A stretch of 64,000 bases of DNA from assembly GCA_028726465.1 (NCBI GenBank), contig JAQYQB010000012.1, positions 307,892-371,891 of the forward strand, written 5' to 3'. The stretch comes from Mycobacteriaceae bacterium. Its GTDB lineage: Bacteria > Actinomycetota > Actinomycetes > Mycobacteriales > Mycobacteriaceae. The position numbers were made by a program, and so were the translations under genes. This document shows positions 43,484 to 52,588 of this stretch, piece by piece; positions within the stretch are counted from its first letter, which is position 1; the number at the start of each line of letters is the position of its first letter. The notes below the pieces were generated by a model. The model did no database searches, was not told where the DNA came from, and worked only from the letters and a program-made list of their open reading frames with translations.

Positions 43484-44089
43484 TTAGAACGGGGGTTCAT
43501 CATCAGCGCCGGAGAAGCCTCCGGCCTGCGGTGCAGAATTCCACGGATCGTTGTCCTGCGCGGACTGCTGGTTGCCGCCAAAGCCACCCTGGCTGAAACC
43601 GCCCTGGTTGCCCTGGTTACCGCCGAAGCCGCCCTGGTTTCCGCCCTGATTGGAGCCGAAGTTGTTGGAACCCGAGTTGTTTCCGCCCTGGTTGTTGCCA
43701 AAGTTGCCGCTGCCGCCCTCACGCGGGTTGCGGTGAACCTGGGCCTTGGCGTACTTCAACGAGGGGCCAACCTCATCAACGTCAATCTCGAAAACGGTGC
43801 GGTTGTCACCGTCTCGGGTCTGGAAACTGCGGGCCTTCAGGCGGCCGTTGACAATAACGCGCATGCCCTTGGTCAGGGTCTCTGCGACGTTTTCAGCCAT
43901 GTTGCGCCAGGCGTTGCAGGTCAAGAACATAGCTTCGCCGTCTTCCCACTGCTGTTGCTGCGCATTGAAGTAACGCGGGGTAGAGGCCACCCGGAAATTA
44001 GCTACGGGTGCGCCAGACGGGGTGAAACGCAATTCCGGATCGGCGACGATATTGCCTACTACGGTGATTGGGGTATCTCCCTGTGCCAT
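43484..44089 (-). CDS. ssb: Single-stranded DNA-binding protein
   Basis: A 201-residue SSB. OB-fold at residues 1-115 ([37 protein letters not shown]), then a Gly/Asn/Gln-rich disordered linker (about 120-185) and the acidic tip DDEPPF, which recruits replication and repair partners. It binds ssDNA as a tetramer. Encoded between rpsF and rplI; the 53-base gap to rpsF and 51-base gap to rplI suggest one operon. Confidence 0.96.
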   Translation of the reverse strand: MAQGDTPITVVGNIVADPELRFTPSGAPVANFRVASTPRYFNAQQQQWEDGEAMFLTCNAWRNMAENVAETLTKGMRVIVNGRLKARSFQTRDGDNRTVFEIDVDEVGPSLKYAKAQVHRNPREGGSGNFGNNQGGNNSGSNNFGSNQGGNQGGFGGNQGNQGGFSQGGFGGNQQSAQDNDPWNSAPQAGGFSGADDEPPF

Positions 44090-44142
44090 GTTCTTAAACT
44101 CCTTTTCGTGGAAACTGTAGTTTTTACAAACCCCAGTATCCG

Positions 44143-44433
44143 CTATTTAGCGTCGGTGCGCAGAACCTTGGTACGCAGAATGGCGTCGTTCAGGTTCAAA
44201 CGGCGATCGAGCTCGAGCACCGAGTGGGACTCGCACTCCAGGTTGACGACGGCGTAGATGCCCTCTTCCTTCTTGTTGATGGGGTAGGCCAAGCGACGCT
44301 TGGTCCAGACATCGACGTTTTCAACCTTGCCGCCGTCCTTGCGGACGGAGTCGAGGAACTTGTCTAGGGACGGGGTTACGGTGCGCTCATCCTGGCTAGG
44401 ATCCAGAATGATCATTACTTCGTAGTGACGCAC
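44143..44433 (-). CDS. rpsF: 30S ribosomal protein S6
   Basis: A 96-residue ribosomal protein with the S6 signature [16 protein letters not shown] at the start and [20 protein letters not shown] near the end. I chose GTG 44433 because it gives the usual S6 N-terminus (M-R-H-Y-E) and is 11 bases from a GGAGG; the ATG at 44442 is only two bases from it. S6 binds together with S18 in the small subunit. It is first in the operon. The 5' leader has two hairpins (listed separately). Confidence 0.95.
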   Translation of the reverse strand: MRHYEVMIILDPSQDERTVTPSLDKFLDSVRKDGGKVENVDVWTKRRLAYPINKKEEGIYAVVNLECESHSVLELDRRLNLNDAILRTKVLRTDAK

Positions 44434-44472
44434 GGACCTCATCACCTCCTATGGTCTAGTAAATGGTTTTCG

Positions 44473-44522
44473 GCCACATCACCTTTGCGGATGTGGCAGG
44501 AGGGTACGTTGCGTCAAGCAAC
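44473..44522 (-). promoter_or_regulatory. Hairpins in the rpsF 5' leader
   Basis: GCCACATC/GATGTGGC (44473-44497, nine-base loop) is followed on the upstream side by a short GTTGC/GCAAC hairpin (44509-44523 region). In many bacteria the rpsF leader binds the S6:S18 complex for autoregulation; this could be a relative, but I could not match the conserved motif with certainty. Confidence 0.35.
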
Positions 44523-44560
44523 CCCACCACAGTACCGCACTCGGGGCCCAAAACTGAAAT

Positions 44561-44749
44561 CTAGCCGCCCTGGGTAGCGGCGAAAAACACGGCGCTGCCC
44601 GCGGGCACGAGCGTCAGGAAAACCAGGGCCAAAAGGCCCAGGACGATTGGCGCGGTGCGCTGGCCCTTTTGCTGGTAGAGGTAGTAGGCCGTGCCCACAC
44701 AGGCAAAGCCAATGACGATAGAGATAATGCCAATGATGGTGATGAGCAT
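44561..44749 (-). CDS. Small two-helix membrane protein
   Basis: A 62-residue protein made almost wholly of two hydrophobic helices (LITIIGIISIVIGFACVGTA and APIVLGLLALVFLTLVPAG) joined by the basic loop YYLYQQKGQRT. The ATG at 44749 was chosen because the frame upstream lies within the glycosyltransferase gene. It starts two bases after that gene's stop codon, so the two are co-transcribed and maybe coupled. No known function. Confidence 0.65.
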   Translation of the reverse strand: MLITIIGIISIVIGFACVGTAYYLYQQKGQRTAPIVLGLLALVFLTLVPAGSAVFFAATQGG

Positions 44750-44751
44750 GA

Positions 44752-46155
44752 TTAGTGCAACGGTTGTAGGGGATCGGAATATGGACGGTCGGGGTGGACG
44801 CTGCGCACGGCGTCGTGGGCGCTGCCGCGAAGCTGCCGCAGCACCAGCACGACCATGGCGATGATGAGGCCGTCGCGCACCAGGATGGCGGTATCCAGCA
44901 GCTCGTGCGGGATGCCGCCGTTTTCGGCGCCCAGCATGTGCCACATCAACAGCGGCCAGACCGCGAACTCGGCGCAGGGCCACGCGGTAATCAGCCGCCA
45001 TCGCGGCACGGCCAGCACCGCCGGGATAAGCAGCCACAGCGAGTACTGCGGCGACCAGACCTTGTTGACCAACAAGAACGCGGCCACGATGAGGAAGATG
45101 AGCTCGCCCACCCGCGGGGTGCGGGCGGCCTTAAGGCCGACGACGAGGATGGCCAGACACAGGGCGGCAAAGAGCCCGAAGGAGATGACGTTGAGAACGC
45201 CGGGGGAGACGTTAAACGGTGTGTTGCGGGCCAACACGGCGTAGACGGTGGTCCACTCCCAGGACCGCTCCGAGTTGAGCCGGAAGAATTCTCCCCACGC
45301 CGCCGGATAGGCCAGCGCCACCGGCAGGTTGACCGCCAGCCACGTCAGCGTGGTGGTCCCCAGCATCTGGCTGAACGGCCGCCACGACTTCGTGCGGATG
45401 GCCAGCACGAGGTAGGCGCCCAGGATATAAAGCGGCCAGAGCTTGACCGCGGTGCCAATGCCAACCCAGAACCCCGCCCAGCCCGGCCGGGAGCGCTGGA
45501 AAGCGGAAACGGCGGCGACCATGCAGAAGATGGAAGGGATGTCCCAGTTCGTGAAGGCGTGGACGATAACCAGGGGGCTGGCCGCGATGAGCAGCGTGTC
45601 CCAGAAGCGATTGCCCACCAGGCGCATCACGAGGGTGATGGTCGCGACCCAGAGGACGGACATCGCCAGCGCCGTGAGCGCGAAGTACCAGCCGGCGGCC
45701 GGGATGCCCGCCCAGACCACCAGGGGGTGGGTCGCGCGCGACACGGCCGCGATCGCGCCTTGGAAGAGCCCGGCCAGCACCGGGTATTCCATGTAGCGGG
45801 TGACGCCGTCCTCGACCCAGGAGAAGGCGTAAGGGAAGCCGCCCTGGTCGAGGCCGCGCCCGGCAAAGAGCGGCACGATGTCGTTGTAGCAGGCGGAGGT
45901 GTAGTGCCGGTTGCCGGACCAGTCGAGCTGGACCGCGCCGTGCTCGTCCCGGATGCCGCCCGCGCAGTTGGCCTTGGCCAGAAAACCGAGGGCGAGGAAA
46001 ACCCACGCGACCGCGATGACCGCCCGGGCCGGGGTCATCCAGTGCGGGCGGGGGCGGGCAAAGCGCCCGGCCGGCCCACCCAAGAAGTCGACGATGCCGC
46101 GGGCCATGGGCTCCGCGCTCAGCGGCACCCAATTGCGCGGGGCGGTGTCGTGCAT
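44752..46155 (-). CDS. DUF2029/GT87-type polyprenol-phosphate-mannose glycosyltransferase
   Basis: A 467-residue membrane protein with about ten helices and the GT-C arrangement: an acidic first outer loop with CYNDIVPLFAGRGLDQ and PYAFSWVEDGVTRYMEYPVL, where the YMEYP/acidic residues fit the catalytic part of GT87 enzymes. Position next to ponA and rpsF matches the mycobacterial Rv0051 gene, of the same DUF2029 family. It probably adds a sugar from a lipid-linked donor to a cell-envelope glycan. Substrate not known. Confidence 0.82.
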   Translation of the reverse strand: MHDTAPRNWVPLSAEPMARGIVDFLGGPAGRFARPRPHWMTPARAVIAVAWVFLALGFLAKANCAGGIRDEHGAVQLDWSGNRHYTSACYNDIVPLFAGRGLDQGGFPYAFSWVEDGVTRYMEYPVLAGLFQGAIAAVSRATHPLVVWAGIPAAGWYFALTALAMSVLWVATITLVMRLVGNRFWDTLLIAASPLVIVHAFTNWDIPSIFCMVAAVSAFQRSRPGWAGFWVGIGTAVKLWPLYILGAYLVLAIRTKSWRPFSQMLGTTTLTWLAVNLPVALAYPAAWGEFFRLNSERSWEWTTVYAVLARNTPFNVSPGVLNVISFGLFAALCLAILVVGLKAARTPRVGELIFLIVAAFLLVNKVWSPQYSLWLLIPAVLAVPRWRLITAWPCAEFAVWPLLMWHMLGAENGGIPHELLDTAILVRDGLIIAMVVLVLRQLRGSAHDAVRSVHPDRPYSDPLQPLH

Positions 46156-46183
46156 ATGCGTGTGTACTCCTCCGCCTCGGCGC

Positions 46184-48448
46184 CTAGCCCAGGATGTCGG
46201 CTAAGCCGCCCTGGGGATCTTCGAGGAAGTCCTCGAGCGAGGGGTTGCCCCCGCCGCCACCGCCGCCGTTTCCGCCGCCATTGCCGCCGCCGTTACCGCC
46301 GGACGGGGCGTTGCCGCCGCCGTTACCGGAGTTGTCGTTCGGGTTACGGCTCGGCTCGGCCGGGGCCGGCTGCGTGGGCTGTTCGCCCTCGCCCTCGGCC
46401 GGGGCTTCTTCGACGCCCTCCGAGTCGCTCGGGGTGTAGGTGTCCTCCGTCGGCGCGTAGTAGGTCGCGCCGCCGCCGGCCCCGCCGGTGCCGTAGCGCA
46501 CGGGAGCCGCCTGCGGGAAGGTCTCGTAGTCGGCCTCGGCCAGCGAGGTGTCCAGGATGGACTTCCAGATCTGGGTCGGGGCGCCGGCGCCGTACATGTT
46601 GCCGCCGTAGGCGTTGAAGATGGCGTCGGTGTTTTCCGCGGTACCGACCCATACGGCGGTGGCCAGCTGCGGGGTCGCGCCGACCATCCAGGTGTCCTTG
46701 TTGTAGCCGGTGTCGCCCAGCTGGGCGGTACCGGTCTTGGAGGCGGACTCGCGGCCGCCCGCCAGGGCGCCGTTCGACCAGGCGGCCACGGGGCGCATGG
46801 CGTCGATGACGTTGTTGGCTACCTGCTGGCCGACGCGGCGCTCACCCTTATCCGTCGGGTGCTCGTAGAGGACCTCGCCGTTGATGGTCTCGACCTTCTC
46901 GACGAAGTGCGGGTTGTGCCAGACGCCCTGGTTGGCCAGGGTGGCCATGGCGATGGCCATGTCCATCGGGCGGGACTGGTACTGGCCCAGAACGATGCCC
47001 TCGTAGGGCTGCTTGCCGTTCTCGGTCAGGGTCTTTTCAATCCCCGGCAGGGAGCGGGCCACGCCCAGGGCGTGGGCCATGTCCGCGGTGTCCTGCGTGG
47101 TGTTCTTCAGGTCCTCCTGCAGGCGGATGAAGGAGGTGTTGTAGGACTTCTTCGTCGCCTCGCGCAGGGAGCACACGCCACAGCCGCTGCCGTTGACGTT
47201 GTTGACCACCTGCGAACCGGGCAGCTGGTACGGGGCGGAGGAGTAGTTGGTATCCAGCGAGATGCCCTGCTGGAGGCCGGCCGCCAGGGCCATGATCTTG
47301 AACGTCGAGCCGGTCTGCAGGGGAGCGTTGGCGTAGTCCCAGCCGTGCTCCTCGTGGCCGCCGAAGTAGCCGCGGATAGCGCCGGTGGACGGTTCAATGG
47401 TCACGGCCGCCGCGCGGGCGTCTTCCTGCAGCGGAGCCAGGTTGGTATCCACGGCGTCGATGCCGGCGTTCTGGACGTTCATGTCGATGGTTGTGGTGAT
47501 CCGCAGGCCCCGGGTGTTGACGTCTTCCTCGGTGATGCCGACCTCGCCCAGCTCCCGGATGACCTGGTTCTTGATGTGGCCGTTGGCGCCGGGGGCCTCC
47601 GTGTAGGCGGAGTACTCGCCCTGCTCGCGGGTCTGCGGCATCTGCATGCCGGCGCGCTCCGCGGCGTCGAGCTCGCCCATGTCGACCAGGCCGTCCATGA
47701 CGTAGTTCCAGCGGGCCTCGGCCGCGTTCTCATCCACCGCCGGGTCCAGGGCGCTGGGGGCCTGGATGACGCCGGCCAGCAGGGCGGACTCTTCGACCGT
47801 CAGGTCCTCGACGTTCTTGTCGAAGTAGGCGTTGGAGGCGGCCTGGATGCCGTAGGCGTTCCGGCCGAAGTAGACGGTGTTGAGGTAGGCGTTGAGGATG
47901 TCTTCCTTGGACCACTCGTTGGTCATCTTGATCGAGTAGATGAGCTCGCGCGCCTTGCGCACGTAGGAGCGCTCGTCACCGACCAGGGTGTTTTTCACGT
48001 ACTGCTGCGTGATGGTGGAACCGCCGCCGGCGGAAGAGTTGCCGGTGATTTCACCCAGCACGGCGCGGGCGAAACCGCTCAGGGAGAAGCCGGAGTTGGT
48101 CCAGAACTCGCGGTCCTCGGCTGCCAGGGCAGCGTTTTCCGTGTGATCCGGGATCTCGTCGAGCTTGACCTGGCTACGGTTGCCCTCCGGGGGCACGATG
48201 CGCGCCAGCTGCGTCGACGAGTCGTTGGCGTAGATGTAGGAGATCTGGTTGTTAGTCAGCTCCTCCGGCTCCGGGACGTCGTATTGCGCGTAGGCGTACG
48301 CGAAAATCGCCAGGGGAAGGAAGACGATTACGCCGACGACCGCGAGGACGATCCACGGCCAACGGCGCTTGTTTTTCGCCTGGCCAGCGGAGGCTGGTTT
48401 AGCCGCGCCCTGGTTATCGCGGGTGCGGGATCCACTATTGTCAGTCAC
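46184..48448 (-). CDS. ponA: Bifunctional class A penicillin-binding protein (PonA-type)
   Basis: A 754-residue cell-wall synthase anchored by one N-terminal helix (about 30-52). The glycosyltransferase domain (about 75-245) has the catalytic Glu in AEDREFW (about residue 110) and GGSTITQQYVKN; the transpeptidase domain (about 350-660) has the SxxK Ser in GSTFKIMAL (about 381), the SYN motif in KKSYNTSF (about 437) and KTG in ASKTGTAQL (about 568). The C-terminus is a Pro/Asn/Gly-rich tail. It polymerises and crosslinks peptidoglycan. Syntenic with mycobacterial ponA1. Confidence 0.95.
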   Translation of the reverse strand: MTDNSGSRTRDNQGAAKPASAGQAKNKRRWPWIVLAVVGVIVFLPLAIFAYAYAQYDVPEPEELTNNQISYIYANDSSTQLARIVPPEGNRSQVKLDEIPDHTENAALAAEDREFWTNSGFSLSGFARAVLGEITGNSSAGGGSTITQQYVKNTLVGDERSYVRKARELIYSIKMTNEWSKEDILNAYLNTVYFGRNAYGIQAASNAYFDKNVEDLTVEESALLAGVIQAPSALDPAVDENAAEARWNYVMDGLVDMGELDAAERAGMQMPQTREQGEYSAYTEAPGANGHIKNQVIRELGEVGITEEDVNTRGLRITTTIDMNVQNAGIDAVDTNLAPLQEDARAAAVTIEPSTGAIRGYFGGHEEHGWDYANAPLQTGSTFKIMALAAGLQQGISLDTNYSSAPYQLPGSQVVNNVNGSGCGVCSLREATKKSYNTSFIRLQEDLKNTTQDTADMAHALGVARSLPGIEKTLTENGKQPYEGIVLGQYQSRPMDMAIAMATLANQGVWHNPHFVEKVETINGEVLYEHPTDKGERRVGQQVANNVIDAMRPVAAWSNGALAGGRESASKTGTAQLGDTGYNKDTWMVGATPQLATAVWVGTAENTDAIFNAYGGNMYGAGAPTQIWKSILDTSLAEADYETFPQAAPVRYGTGGAGGGATYYAPTEDTYTPSDSEGVEEAPAEGEGEQPTQPAPAEPSRNPNDNSGNGGGNAPSGGNGGGNGGGNGGGGGGGNPSLEDFLEDPQGGLADILG
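46240..46340 (-). repeat. Gly/Asn-rich repeat tail of ponA
   Basis: Simple repeats of GGN and GGG codons (GNGGGNGGGNGGG type) code the disordered C-terminal tail of the penicillin-binding protein. The repeat number may differ between strains. Confidence 0.6.
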
Positions 48449-48553
48449 TGCGACCTTAGCCCTTACTTAACTTGTAAACCTAGACTTCAATATTCGCAGC
48501 TTACCGGCTAGGTGGGCCCGCAGAAAACTAACACGCACAACTCACAGCTTCGG

Positions 48554-48928
48554 TCAATCTGTGCGGTGGCGGGCCTCCGCCGTTTCTAGCAGGTAATTCC
48601 AGCGGCAGGACGGGCATACCTCCACGGTGTGCACGGTGAATTCCAAGCCTTCGGCCGCGAAGTCGGCGATCTCGCTCAGCCGGCGCGCGCTGCCCGCCCG
48701 GCGCCCCAAGCTATCCCCGTAGACCCACCGGGTCAGCCGCATGCTCTCCGCCCCGCAGACCGGGCACGCCTTGGGCAGGTCGACCCCGTGGTGCTGGGCG
48801 GCCGCCCGCAGGAGGAAATCGGCGTCGCAGACCTCCTCGCGCAGGATCCGGCCCGCCCGGAGATCGCGGATGCACTGGGCGCGCTCCCACTGGTGGGAGA
48901 CCGCCTGGGTGAACACGAGTCCGCTCAT
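48554..48928 (-). CDS. DUF5318 zinc-binding protein
   Basis: A 124-residue actinobacterial protein of the DUF5318 family. It has a CPVCGAESM motif near residue 57 and a second VCPSCRWNYLLET near the C-terminus; the four Cys could bind one zinc. Its place between ino1 and ponA is the same as that of mycobacterial Rv0049, a hypothetical protein. Start at ATG 48928, with AAGGGAC upstream; a TTG one codon earlier is less likely. Function unknown. Confidence 0.8.
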   Translation of the reverse strand: MSGLVFTQAVSHQWERAQCIRDLRAGRILREEVCDADFLLRAAAQHHGVDLPKACPVCGAESMRLTRWVYGDSLGRRAGSARRLSEIADFAAEGLEFTVHTVEVCPSCRWNYLLETAEARHRTD

Positions 48929-49159
48929 CAACTGTCCCTTCCTGTCTCAAAGCCCCGGCGTTTGCTCGGAGGTTAAGGTTCCGGCCGCCGGTGGCGCCCC
49001 AATCTAGTGGGTTTTGTGCCATCTTGATCGATCCACTTGCTGTCCCGCCCACACCCGTGCCGGGCCGCGGCCTAGGCTCAGCGATGTGAACCGGCGGCGT
49101 CCGTGCCGCTTTTAGGTATCAGCCACATATTCAGCCGAACCAAGGAGTTAGACCCGACC

Positions 49160-50254
49160 GTGTCTGGAAAAGTCAAAGTCGCCATCGTGGGCGTCGGCAA
49201 CTGCGCCACCTCCCTCATCCAAGGCGTGGAGTACTACCGTAACGCCGCCGAGGACGAGAAAATTCCGGGCCTCATGCACGCGCGGCTCGGCGACTACCAT
49301 GTCGGCGACATCGAATTCGTCGCTGCCTTCGACGTGGATGCCGCCAAGGTGGGCGCGGATCTGGCCGCCGCCACCCGCGCCTCCCGCAACTGCACCATCA
49401 CCATCGCCGAGGTCCCGGACCTGGGGGTTAGCGTGCAGCGCGGCCCCACCCTGGACGGGCTGGGCACGCACTACCTGGACAGCATCGAGGAATCCGCCGA
49501 GCCGGCCGTCGACGTCGCCCAGGCCCTGCGTGAGGCCGGCGCGGAGGTGCTGGTCAGCTACCTGCCCGTGGGCTCGGAGGAGGCCGACAAGTTCTACGCC
49601 CAGGCGGCTATCGATGCCGGCTGTGCCTTCGTCAACGCCCTGCCCGTGTTCATCGCCTCCGACCCGGAGTGGGCTAAGAAGTTCACCGACGCGGGCGTGC
49701 CCATCGTCGGCGACGACATCAAGTCGCAGGTGGGCGCCACCATCACCCACCGCGTCATGGCCAAGCTCTTCGAGGACCGCGGCGTGCGCCTGGATCGCAC
49801 CATGCAGCTCAACGTCGGCGGCAACATGGACTTCAAGAACATGCTGGACCGCAACCGCCTGGAGTCCAAGAAGATCTCCAAGACGCAGGCGGTGACCTCC
49901 AACCTGCAGTCCGGGCCGCTGGCCGGCAAGAAGGAGGACCGCAACGTCCACATCGGCCCCTCGGACTACGTGGAGTGGCTGGACGACCGCAAGTGGGCCT
50001 ACGTCCGCCTGGAGGGCTCCGCCTTCGGCGAGGTCCCGCTCAACCTGGAATACAAGCTGGAGGTCTGGGACTCGCCCAACTCCGCCGGCATCATCATCGA
50101 CGCCGTGCGCGCGGCCAAGATTGCCCTCGACCGCGGGCTGGGCGGGCCGATCCTGCCGGCCAGCTCCTACCTGATGAAGTCCCCGCCGCAGCAGCTGCCG
50201 GACGATATCGCGCGGGCCCAGCTGGAGGAGTTCATCCGCGGCGGGCAGTCCTAG
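49160..50254 (+). CDS. ino1: Inositol-1-phosphate synthase (Ino1)
   Basis: A 364-residue NAD-dependent myo-inositol-3-phosphate synthase, which converts glucose 6-phosphate to inositol phosphate for phosphatidylinositol, mannosylated lipids and mycothiol. Signs: the Rossmann motif [16 protein letters not shown] at residues 7-22, [22 protein letters not shown] and [13 protein letters not shown]. The GTG at 49160 gives a normal length for the actinobacterial enzyme; AAGGAG lies 12 bases upstream. Its end is followed by the MarR-family gene at 74 bases. Confidence 0.95.
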   Translation: MSGKVKVAIVGVGNCATSLIQGVEYYRNAAEDEKIPGLMHARLGDYHVGDIEFVAAFDVDAAKVGADLAAATRASRNCTITIAEVPDLGVSVQRGPTLDGLGTHYLDSIEESAEPAVDVAQALREAGAEVLVSYLPVGSEEADKFYAQAAIDAGCAFVNALPVFIASDPEWAKKFTDAGVPIVGDDIKSQVGATITHRVMAKLFEDRGVRLDRTMQLNVGGNMDFKNMLDRNRLESKKISKTQAVTSNLQSGPLAGKKEDRNVHIGPSDYVEWLDDRKWAYVRLEGSAFGEVPLNLEYKLEVWDSPNSAGIIIDAVRAAKIALDRGLGGPILPASSYLMKSPPQQLPDDIARAQLEEFIRGGQS

Positions 50255-50290
50255 CCGGGCAAGCGGGCCTCCGGCGGGAGCGGGAAGGTG

Positions 50291-50320
50291 TTAACGTTTG
50301 CTGCACAAAACCGCTAAACT
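50291..50320 (+). promoter_or_regulatory. Promoter of the MarR-family gene, probably leaderless
   Basis: TTAACG (50291-50296) and TAAACT (50315-50320) are separated by 18 bases, and the ATG at 50329 comes eight bases later with no ribosome binding site. Confidence 0.5.
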
Positions 50321-50328
50321 TAGGTTTC

Positions 50329-50817
50329 ATGAATGAATCTAGCCCCGCAGAAAGGCCCCAAGAGTCCCCGTCCAGCGCGGAGGAGGCTTTCGCTGTCGCT
50401 GCGAAGATTCAACCGGCTCTGAACAAGCTGATGGTGATTTTCCAGCGCACGACCGAAGGATCGAGCCTGACCACCTCGCAGGTCTCCATCATGAACCAGC
50501 TCAAGGAGCGGGGTCCGTCCCGCGTCAGCCAGATCGCGCAGGCGGAGCTCATCCGCATGCCCACTGCCTCGAACGCGCTGTACCAGCTGGAGCGGCGCGG
50601 GCTGGTCAAGCGCATGCGCGACGAGAACGACCGCCGCGGCGTCCTGGTCGCGCTCACCCCGGAAGGAGACCGGGAGCTCGAGGAGGTCTCGAGCCAGCGC
50701 GCGCACGCTCTGGCGGAGATTCTGCGCTGGCTGGACAAGGACGGCCTCCAGACTGCCGAGGAGGTCGGCGACCTGATTAACCAGCTGGCGGAGATCTACC
50801 GGCCCAGCCGGGATTAG
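50329..50817 (+). CDS. MarR-family transcriptional regulator
   Basis: A 162-residue winged-helix regulator. The HTH and wing span about residues 50-120: SLTTSQVSIMNQLKERGPSRVS, LIRMPTASNALYQLERRG and DENDRRGVLVALTPEG, the latter being the conserved wing DxRDRRxxxVxLTxxG. Place and sequence resemble MalR-type MarR regulators of corynebacteria, which act on cell-envelope and stress genes, but I cannot confirm orthology. The universal stress gene follows on the same strand. Confidence 0.85.
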   Translation: MNESSPAERPQESPSSAEEAFAVAAKIQPALNKLMVIFQRTTEGSSLTTSQVSIMNQLKERGPSRVSQIAQAELIRMPTASNALYQLERRGLVKRMRDENDRRGVLVALTPEGDRELEEVSSQRAHALAEILRWLDKDGLQTAEEVGDLINQLAEIYRPSRD

Positions 50818-50879
50818 GTAATAGGGGAGCGACATTTATAAAATGGTCAGACAGCAAGCCCCCGTAATGAATTAGGTTC

Positions 50880-51848
50880 ATGCCCACAGACAACCTCCCT
50901 GACGATCTCGCCGAAGTAGCAGAATTGCCGCAGACCATGCGCATTTTGGTCTCGTGGACCCCGAGCTACTCCGGCACTGAGGCGATCGATTTTGCCGCCT
51001 GGTTGTCGCGGACCATGCCCGTCAAGGTGCGGGTTTTGTCTACCCTTTTGCAGCCCTGGGCGGCCACGCCTTTGTTCAAGCTGGGCAAGAAATACAAGAA
51101 ATACTTCCGCAAGGAAGCCGAGGCCTGCCGCGCCGAGGTGGAAAAGGCGCTGTCCGCCGCGGGGCTGGATGAATCTTGCTGGGACGACGAGGTCTCGCTG
51201 TTGTCGAACGGCTCGTCCAAGCCGCAGCTCATCACAGAGGCGGCGAACGACTTCGCGGCGGACATGATTTTCTTAGGGCCCAACCAAGCCGCGCCGAAGG
51301 GCCGTTTCATGGCCGGATCCACCGCCGATACCCTCCTGCATTATTCGCCCGTGCCGGTCGGGCTGGCGCCGAAGCAGGTTAAGCTGTCCAAGCACGGGGT
51401 GACCCGCGTGAACTTCGCCTTCACCGAGGAAGACGGGCAGAAGGACGACCCGGCGCTCGGCCGCGCGGCGGAGATGGCCCACACGTGGGGAGTGCCGCTG
51501 CGCATCGTGGCCTTTTCCCCGTCCGGCATCATCCACGCCCCCTTCGATAACCACCGCGATGTCGCAGACGAGCTGACCAACCAGTGGCGCGAGCAATCCC
51601 TGGCGCTGCTGGACGTCGCCCGCGACTGGGTGATGGAACGGTACCCGGAGCTGGACGTGCGCACCGACATCGGCATCGGCAGCGGCTGGCGCGGCGCGGT
51701 CGACGCCCTGAAGTGGAAAAAGGGCGATTTCATGGTGATGGGCTCCAACCCGATGGGCCCCATCGCCCGGGTCTTCATCGGCTCGACCGCCACGGAACTA
51801 CTGCCGCACATGCGCGTGCCGGTCTTGGTCTATCCGGCGGGTAACTAA
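50880..51848 (+). CDS. Tandem-domain universal stress protein
   Basis: A 322-residue protein made of two UspA folds (about 15-158 and 175-322). The second keeps the ATP-binding motif G-x2-G-x9-G-S/T in GSNPMGPIARVFIGST; the first has the related GPNQAAPKGRFMAGST, in which the spacing is altered, so only the second domain may bind nucleotide. The ATG at 50880 has no Shine-Dalgarno. It likely forms a stress-response unit with the MarR gene upstream. Confidence 0.87.
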   Translation: MPTDNLPDDLAEVAELPQTMRILVSWTPSYSGTEAIDFAAWLSRTMPVKVRVLSTLLQPWAATPLFKLGKKYKKYFRKEAEACRAEVEKALSAAGLDESCWDDEVSLLSNGSSKPQLITEAANDFAADMIFLGPNQAAPKGRFMAGSTADTLLHYSPVPVGLAPKQVKLSKHGVTRVNFAFTEEDGQKDDPALGRAAEMAHTWGVPLRIVAFSPSGIIHAPFDNHRDVADELTNQWREQSLALLDVARDWVMERYPELDVRTDIGIGSGWRGAVDALKWKKGDFMVMGSNPMGPIARVFIGSTATELLPHMRVPVLVYPAGN

Positions 51849-51881
51849 GCGGCTAGCGGCTGGGCTAGACTAGGCCCCACT

Positions 51882-52382
51882 ATGTCCTATAATTCGCGGT
51901 CCCATAATTCGCGCGGCTTCGAGCACCCAGAAAACGATTTGTCAACGGATGCTGATTTCAGCAACGTGCCTCGGCCGGAGCCGCACAGCTTCGACGAGCT
52001 CGCGGACGAGCCGGACCCGGCTGTCATCGCCCAGAAGAACGAGCAGTCCAGCCGGCAGGCCCTGTGGTACGTCGGCTCGGTGCTGGTGGCCTCGTTCGCA
52101 GTCGCTTTCGTCCTCGGCATCATCATGCGGCTTATCGGCGGCCCGCTGTGCGAGGCCGGGGAGGCCGCCTGGCTGTGCAGCCCTGGCCAACAGATCTTCT
52201 GGGGCTTTGCTGTGCTCGTGGTGCCGGTCTTCGGCATGTTGGGTTGCGGCGTCATCATGGTGCGCAAGTACCGCGGCTATATCCGCTGGCGGCCGTGGAT
52301 GGGGGTTATGTGGGTGCTCATCCCCAACTGTATGATCTGGATCTTTACCGGCCTCCAGTACGTCATCGTGGCGACCATGTAG
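51882..52382 (+). CDS. Three-helix membrane protein, unknown
   Basis: A 166-residue protein with a 60-residue hydrophilic, acidic N-terminal part and three hydrophobic helices (about 65-87, 105-125 and 142-163). Two Cys residues lie in the loop GPLCEAGEAAWLC and could form a disulphide outside. I do not recognise a family, though similar genes lie next to dnaB in relatives. A TAGACT sequence 12 bases before the ATG may be its -10 box. Confidence 0.62.
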   Translation: MSYNSRSHNSRGFEHPENDLSTDADFSNVPRPEPHSFDELADEPDPAVIAQKNEQSSRQALWYVGSVLVASFAVAFVLGIIMRLIGGPLCEAGEAAWLCSPGQQIFWGFAVLVVPVFGMLGCGVIMVRKYRGYIRWRPWMGVMWVLIPNCMIWIFTGLQYVIVATM

Positions 52383-52511
52383 GCGCCGGCCAAGGGCGTC
52401 CCGCGAGGGATTCCAGGACAATGGCAAAAGAGCAGGAAGAGGCCCGGAAGGGGCAGTGCCTGAGCCAGTGTCTGCGGTGGCGGTTAAACTGAGTTGACCG
52501 CGCTGACAGAG

Positions 52512-52571
52512 ATGACTGAGATTACCGACACTAAAGAGATTACCGAGACTACTGCGGACATTATTTTCTGA
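52512..52571 (+). CDS. Possible 19-residue leader peptide before dnaB
   Basis: An ATG opens a frame of 19 codons (MTEITDTKEITETTADIIF) that stops at a TGA just before the AGGGGAG ribosome binding site of dnaB. It has an internal repeat of GAGATTACCGA at the DNA level. It has only a weak ribosome binding site itself, so translation is uncertain. Confidence 0.3.
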   Translation: MTEITDTKEITETTADIIF

Positions 52572-52588
52572 AGGGGAGCGAGACGACA

